Positions 13,319 to 14,460 of a stretch of DNA of 14,460 nt are shown here, one piece after another. A program made the translations under genes and the position numbers. Positions within the stretch are counted from its first letter, which is position 1, and every line of letters begins with the position of its first letter. A model generated the notes under the pieces. That model saw only the letters and a program-made list of their open reading frames with translations. It searched no databases and was not told the origin of the DNA. The stretch is from Nitrososphaerota archaeon (lineage in GTDB: Archaea > Thermoproteota > Nitrososphaeria > Nitrososphaerales > Nitrosopumilaceae), in the NCBI GenBank assembly GCA_016200035.1, contig JACQFM010000006.1, positions 1 through 14,460 of the forward strand, in the 5' to 3' direction.

Positions 13319-14164
13319 CTAGACTCCCCTCAACGGTAACATCTCAGGTGAACCTCCAATCAGCATTGACAGTGACCTTGCAAAGAATCCGAGCAGAGCA
13401 AGAAACATCACTGGAAAAACTATCAGAGCAATAACTAGTCCAGACAACACACGTGCAATTATTTCAGCTAGATTTGTAATGATTAGATTTGATAAGAAAC
13501 TGGGATCCAGTATATTGGACTGCATATTGTTAGAAATTCCAGTAAGATTGTCAAGATCATGACTTGTTAGAACATAATTCTCCATCCAAATCGCAGAAGG
13601 CGCTGCAAGCGGCAGTCCTACGAAAAGTACCATTGCAAGAGACATTATGGAACTCCCAGCCTGCCTGCCGATCCTGAAGGGAGTGGACCACAGACAAAGA
13701 CCTGCTGAAAAAAGAGTCAGAAACAGTGTTGGCATGACATTGCTTATTGCCTGCAATACTGTCCAGAGCACTATCGAGCCAGTGACAGCAGATATTGATG
13801 GTCCAAGCATGTGTCCTAGAAGTATGCTGAAACCTTGAAGATTGGGCACAGCGGAGACAAGCCCTACGATTGCAATGAGCGCCGCGTCTATGCCTACAAG
13901 CTGCCCCATGATCATGCCGTAAGCCGACGCTGGTGTGGCCAGTGCAGAACCGGCTGACTGCGTTATCATTTTTTGTACGAACTCTAGCAGCAGTTGTATG
14001 GAAGATACGGTTCCTATTGCGATCATTGCGATTATGGAATCGTTTCTTAGGAGTATGCCCCATGCAACAAGCTCTTTTTTTGGCATGGCCATCATCAAAG
14101 GCGACAGGAAAAAGGTCAGGCCGCTTAGTGCAAAAGCTACCAGCAGTATTTCAGGCTGCTCCAT
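13319..14164 (-). CDS. Polytopic membrane protein, CedA/VirB6-like
   Basis: The 281 residues are almost all hydrophobic, with about seven membrane spans: near 5-26, 42-62, 75-105, 111-130, 130-160, 168-190 and 232-275. After the fifth comes the polar turn STPFRIGRQAGSSIMSLAMV, a P-F-R-x-x-R-x-x-G pattern that I associate with CedA and related archaeal proteins. VirB6/CedA proteins form the inner-membrane platform of conjugation-type machines; in Sulfolobus, CedA works with CedB to import DNA. The gene order here, pilin-like, this gene, two-helix protein, ATPase, supports that role. The ATG at 14164 has GGGTGA five bases before it, overlapping the end of the preceding gene. The strand is certain; the family call is inference from topology and neighbours. 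Confidence 0.75.
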   Translation of the reverse strand: MEQPEILLVAFALSGLTFFLSPLMMAMPKKELVAWGILLRNDSIIAMIAIGTVSSIQLLLEFVQKMITQSAGSALATPASAYGMIMGQLVGIDAALIAIVGLVSAVPNLQGFSILLGHMLGPSISAVTGSIVLWTVLQAISNVMPTLFLTLFSAGLCLWSTPFRIGRQAGSSIMSLAMVLFVGLPLAAPSAIWMENYVLTSHDLDNLTGISNNMQSNILDPSFLSNLIITNLAEIIARVLSGLVIALIVFPVMFLALLGFFARSLSMLIGGSPEMLPLRGV

Positions 14165-14168
14165 TTTT

Positions 14169-14460
14169 TCACCCTATTGAATTCAGAAGGTGCGTCACCC
14201 AAACCACGAGATTTACCACCCCTCCATAGATGCTGATGGTGAACAAAGCTTTGATGGAGTCAATCTTTAGGCGAGCACCAGTTTCTGACAAGGAAGGTAC
14301 GACGTGTATCACCGGAGTTGATACCAATGCGACTCCAAGCGCATATGAAAGTGCTGCAAGTGCAATTACAATTGCAGTAATTTCAGTTGTCAGAACAGCA
14401 ATCTGACTCGTGAAAGACTGGATTGTCAGCGGTACAGTGTTGAGCCCGAACCACAGTTGC
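14169..14460 (-). CDS. Two-helix pilin-like membrane protein, CedA1/VirB2-like (5' end outside window)
   Basis: The frame is open from the right edge to TGA at 14169-14171, giving 96 residues with the start not in view. The visible part begins QLWFGLNTVPLTIQSFTSQI, then one hydrophobic helix (TAIVIALAALSYALGVALVS), a loop with VPSLSETGARLKID, a second helix (ALFTISIYGGVVNLVVWVTH) and ends LLNSIG. Two long helices joined by a short charged loop are the plan of VirB2-type conjugative pilins and of archaeal CedA1/TedC. It lies four bases ahead of the CedA-like gene with coupled translation. An N-terminal signal or extra segment cannot be checked. Another small membrane subunit remains possible. 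Confidence 0.65.
   Translation of the reverse strand, partial: QLWFGLNTVPLTIQSFTSQIAVLTTEITAIVIALAALSYALGVALVSTPVIHVVPSLSETGARLKIDSIKALFTISIYGGVVNLVVWVTHLLNSIG

Noticed and set aside
13557..14063. 168-residue minus-strand ORF
   Set aside because: It lies in another frame of the CedA-like gene; its product is rich in H, R, N and C without any fold pattern, while the overlapping frame gives clean membrane helices and ribosome-site support.

Overview
The window looks archaeal, most likely a thaumarchaeon (Nitrososphaerota). The reasons are a small two-CxxC zinc-ribbon protein of a type common in that group, a TrmB-type regulator, a DUF5678-like protein, TTTATA-type box A elements 25-35 bases before start codons, GGTG Shine-Dalgarno sites, and a HerA-type ATPase beside VirB6-like and pilin-like membrane proteins. 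The lineage is inferred from protein style and promoter layout; no rRNA or tRNA gene is visible.

Region 1 (1-5482, minus strand) is a type I restriction-modification operon in the order hsdM, small PD-(D/E)XK-like protein, hsdS, hsdR. The genes overlap or abut, and hsdR runs off the left edge. hsdM carries one in-frame TAA at codon 151 with the reading frame intact on both sides, so the system is probably inactive unless the stop is bypassed or is a sequence error. The second half of hsdS and the small nuclease-like gene are visibly AT-richer than the rest, which suggests recombination.

Region 2 (5525-8553) is a set of small accessory genes: the zinc-ribbon protein, a coiled-coil remnant with an in-frame TGA, an unknown 113-residue protein, a 320-residue protein with a C-terminal PD-(D/E)XK-like domain, a 292-residue protein with one degenerate phospholipase D-like domain, and a convergent unknown 95-residue protein. 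The nuclease-like and PLD-like genes are a possible defence pair.

Region 3 (8554-10120) has a 281-base gene-poor leader with a strong TATA box, a 28-codon ORF and a 12-base palindrome. It is followed by a DUF5678-like gene and a retropepsin-like aspartic protease gene, and then a convergent TrmB-type regulator.

Region 4 (10280-14460, minus strand) is a tight operon that looks like the core of an archaeal VirB/Ced-type DNA-transfer machine. It encodes a two-helix pilin-like protein (cut by the right edge), a roughly seven-helix CedA/VirB6-like channel protein, a two-helix membrane protein with a cytosolic domain, a HerA/VirB4/CedB-like ATPase with a C-terminal nuclease-like domain, and a small HExxE protein.

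A short dispersed repeat with a GCTTCGC/GCGAAGC core recurs between and at the ends of genes from 5951 to 10249. A restriction system, candidate defence genes and a DNA-transfer apparatus side by side suggest an integrated element or a defence/mobility island; neither end of such an element can be seen.
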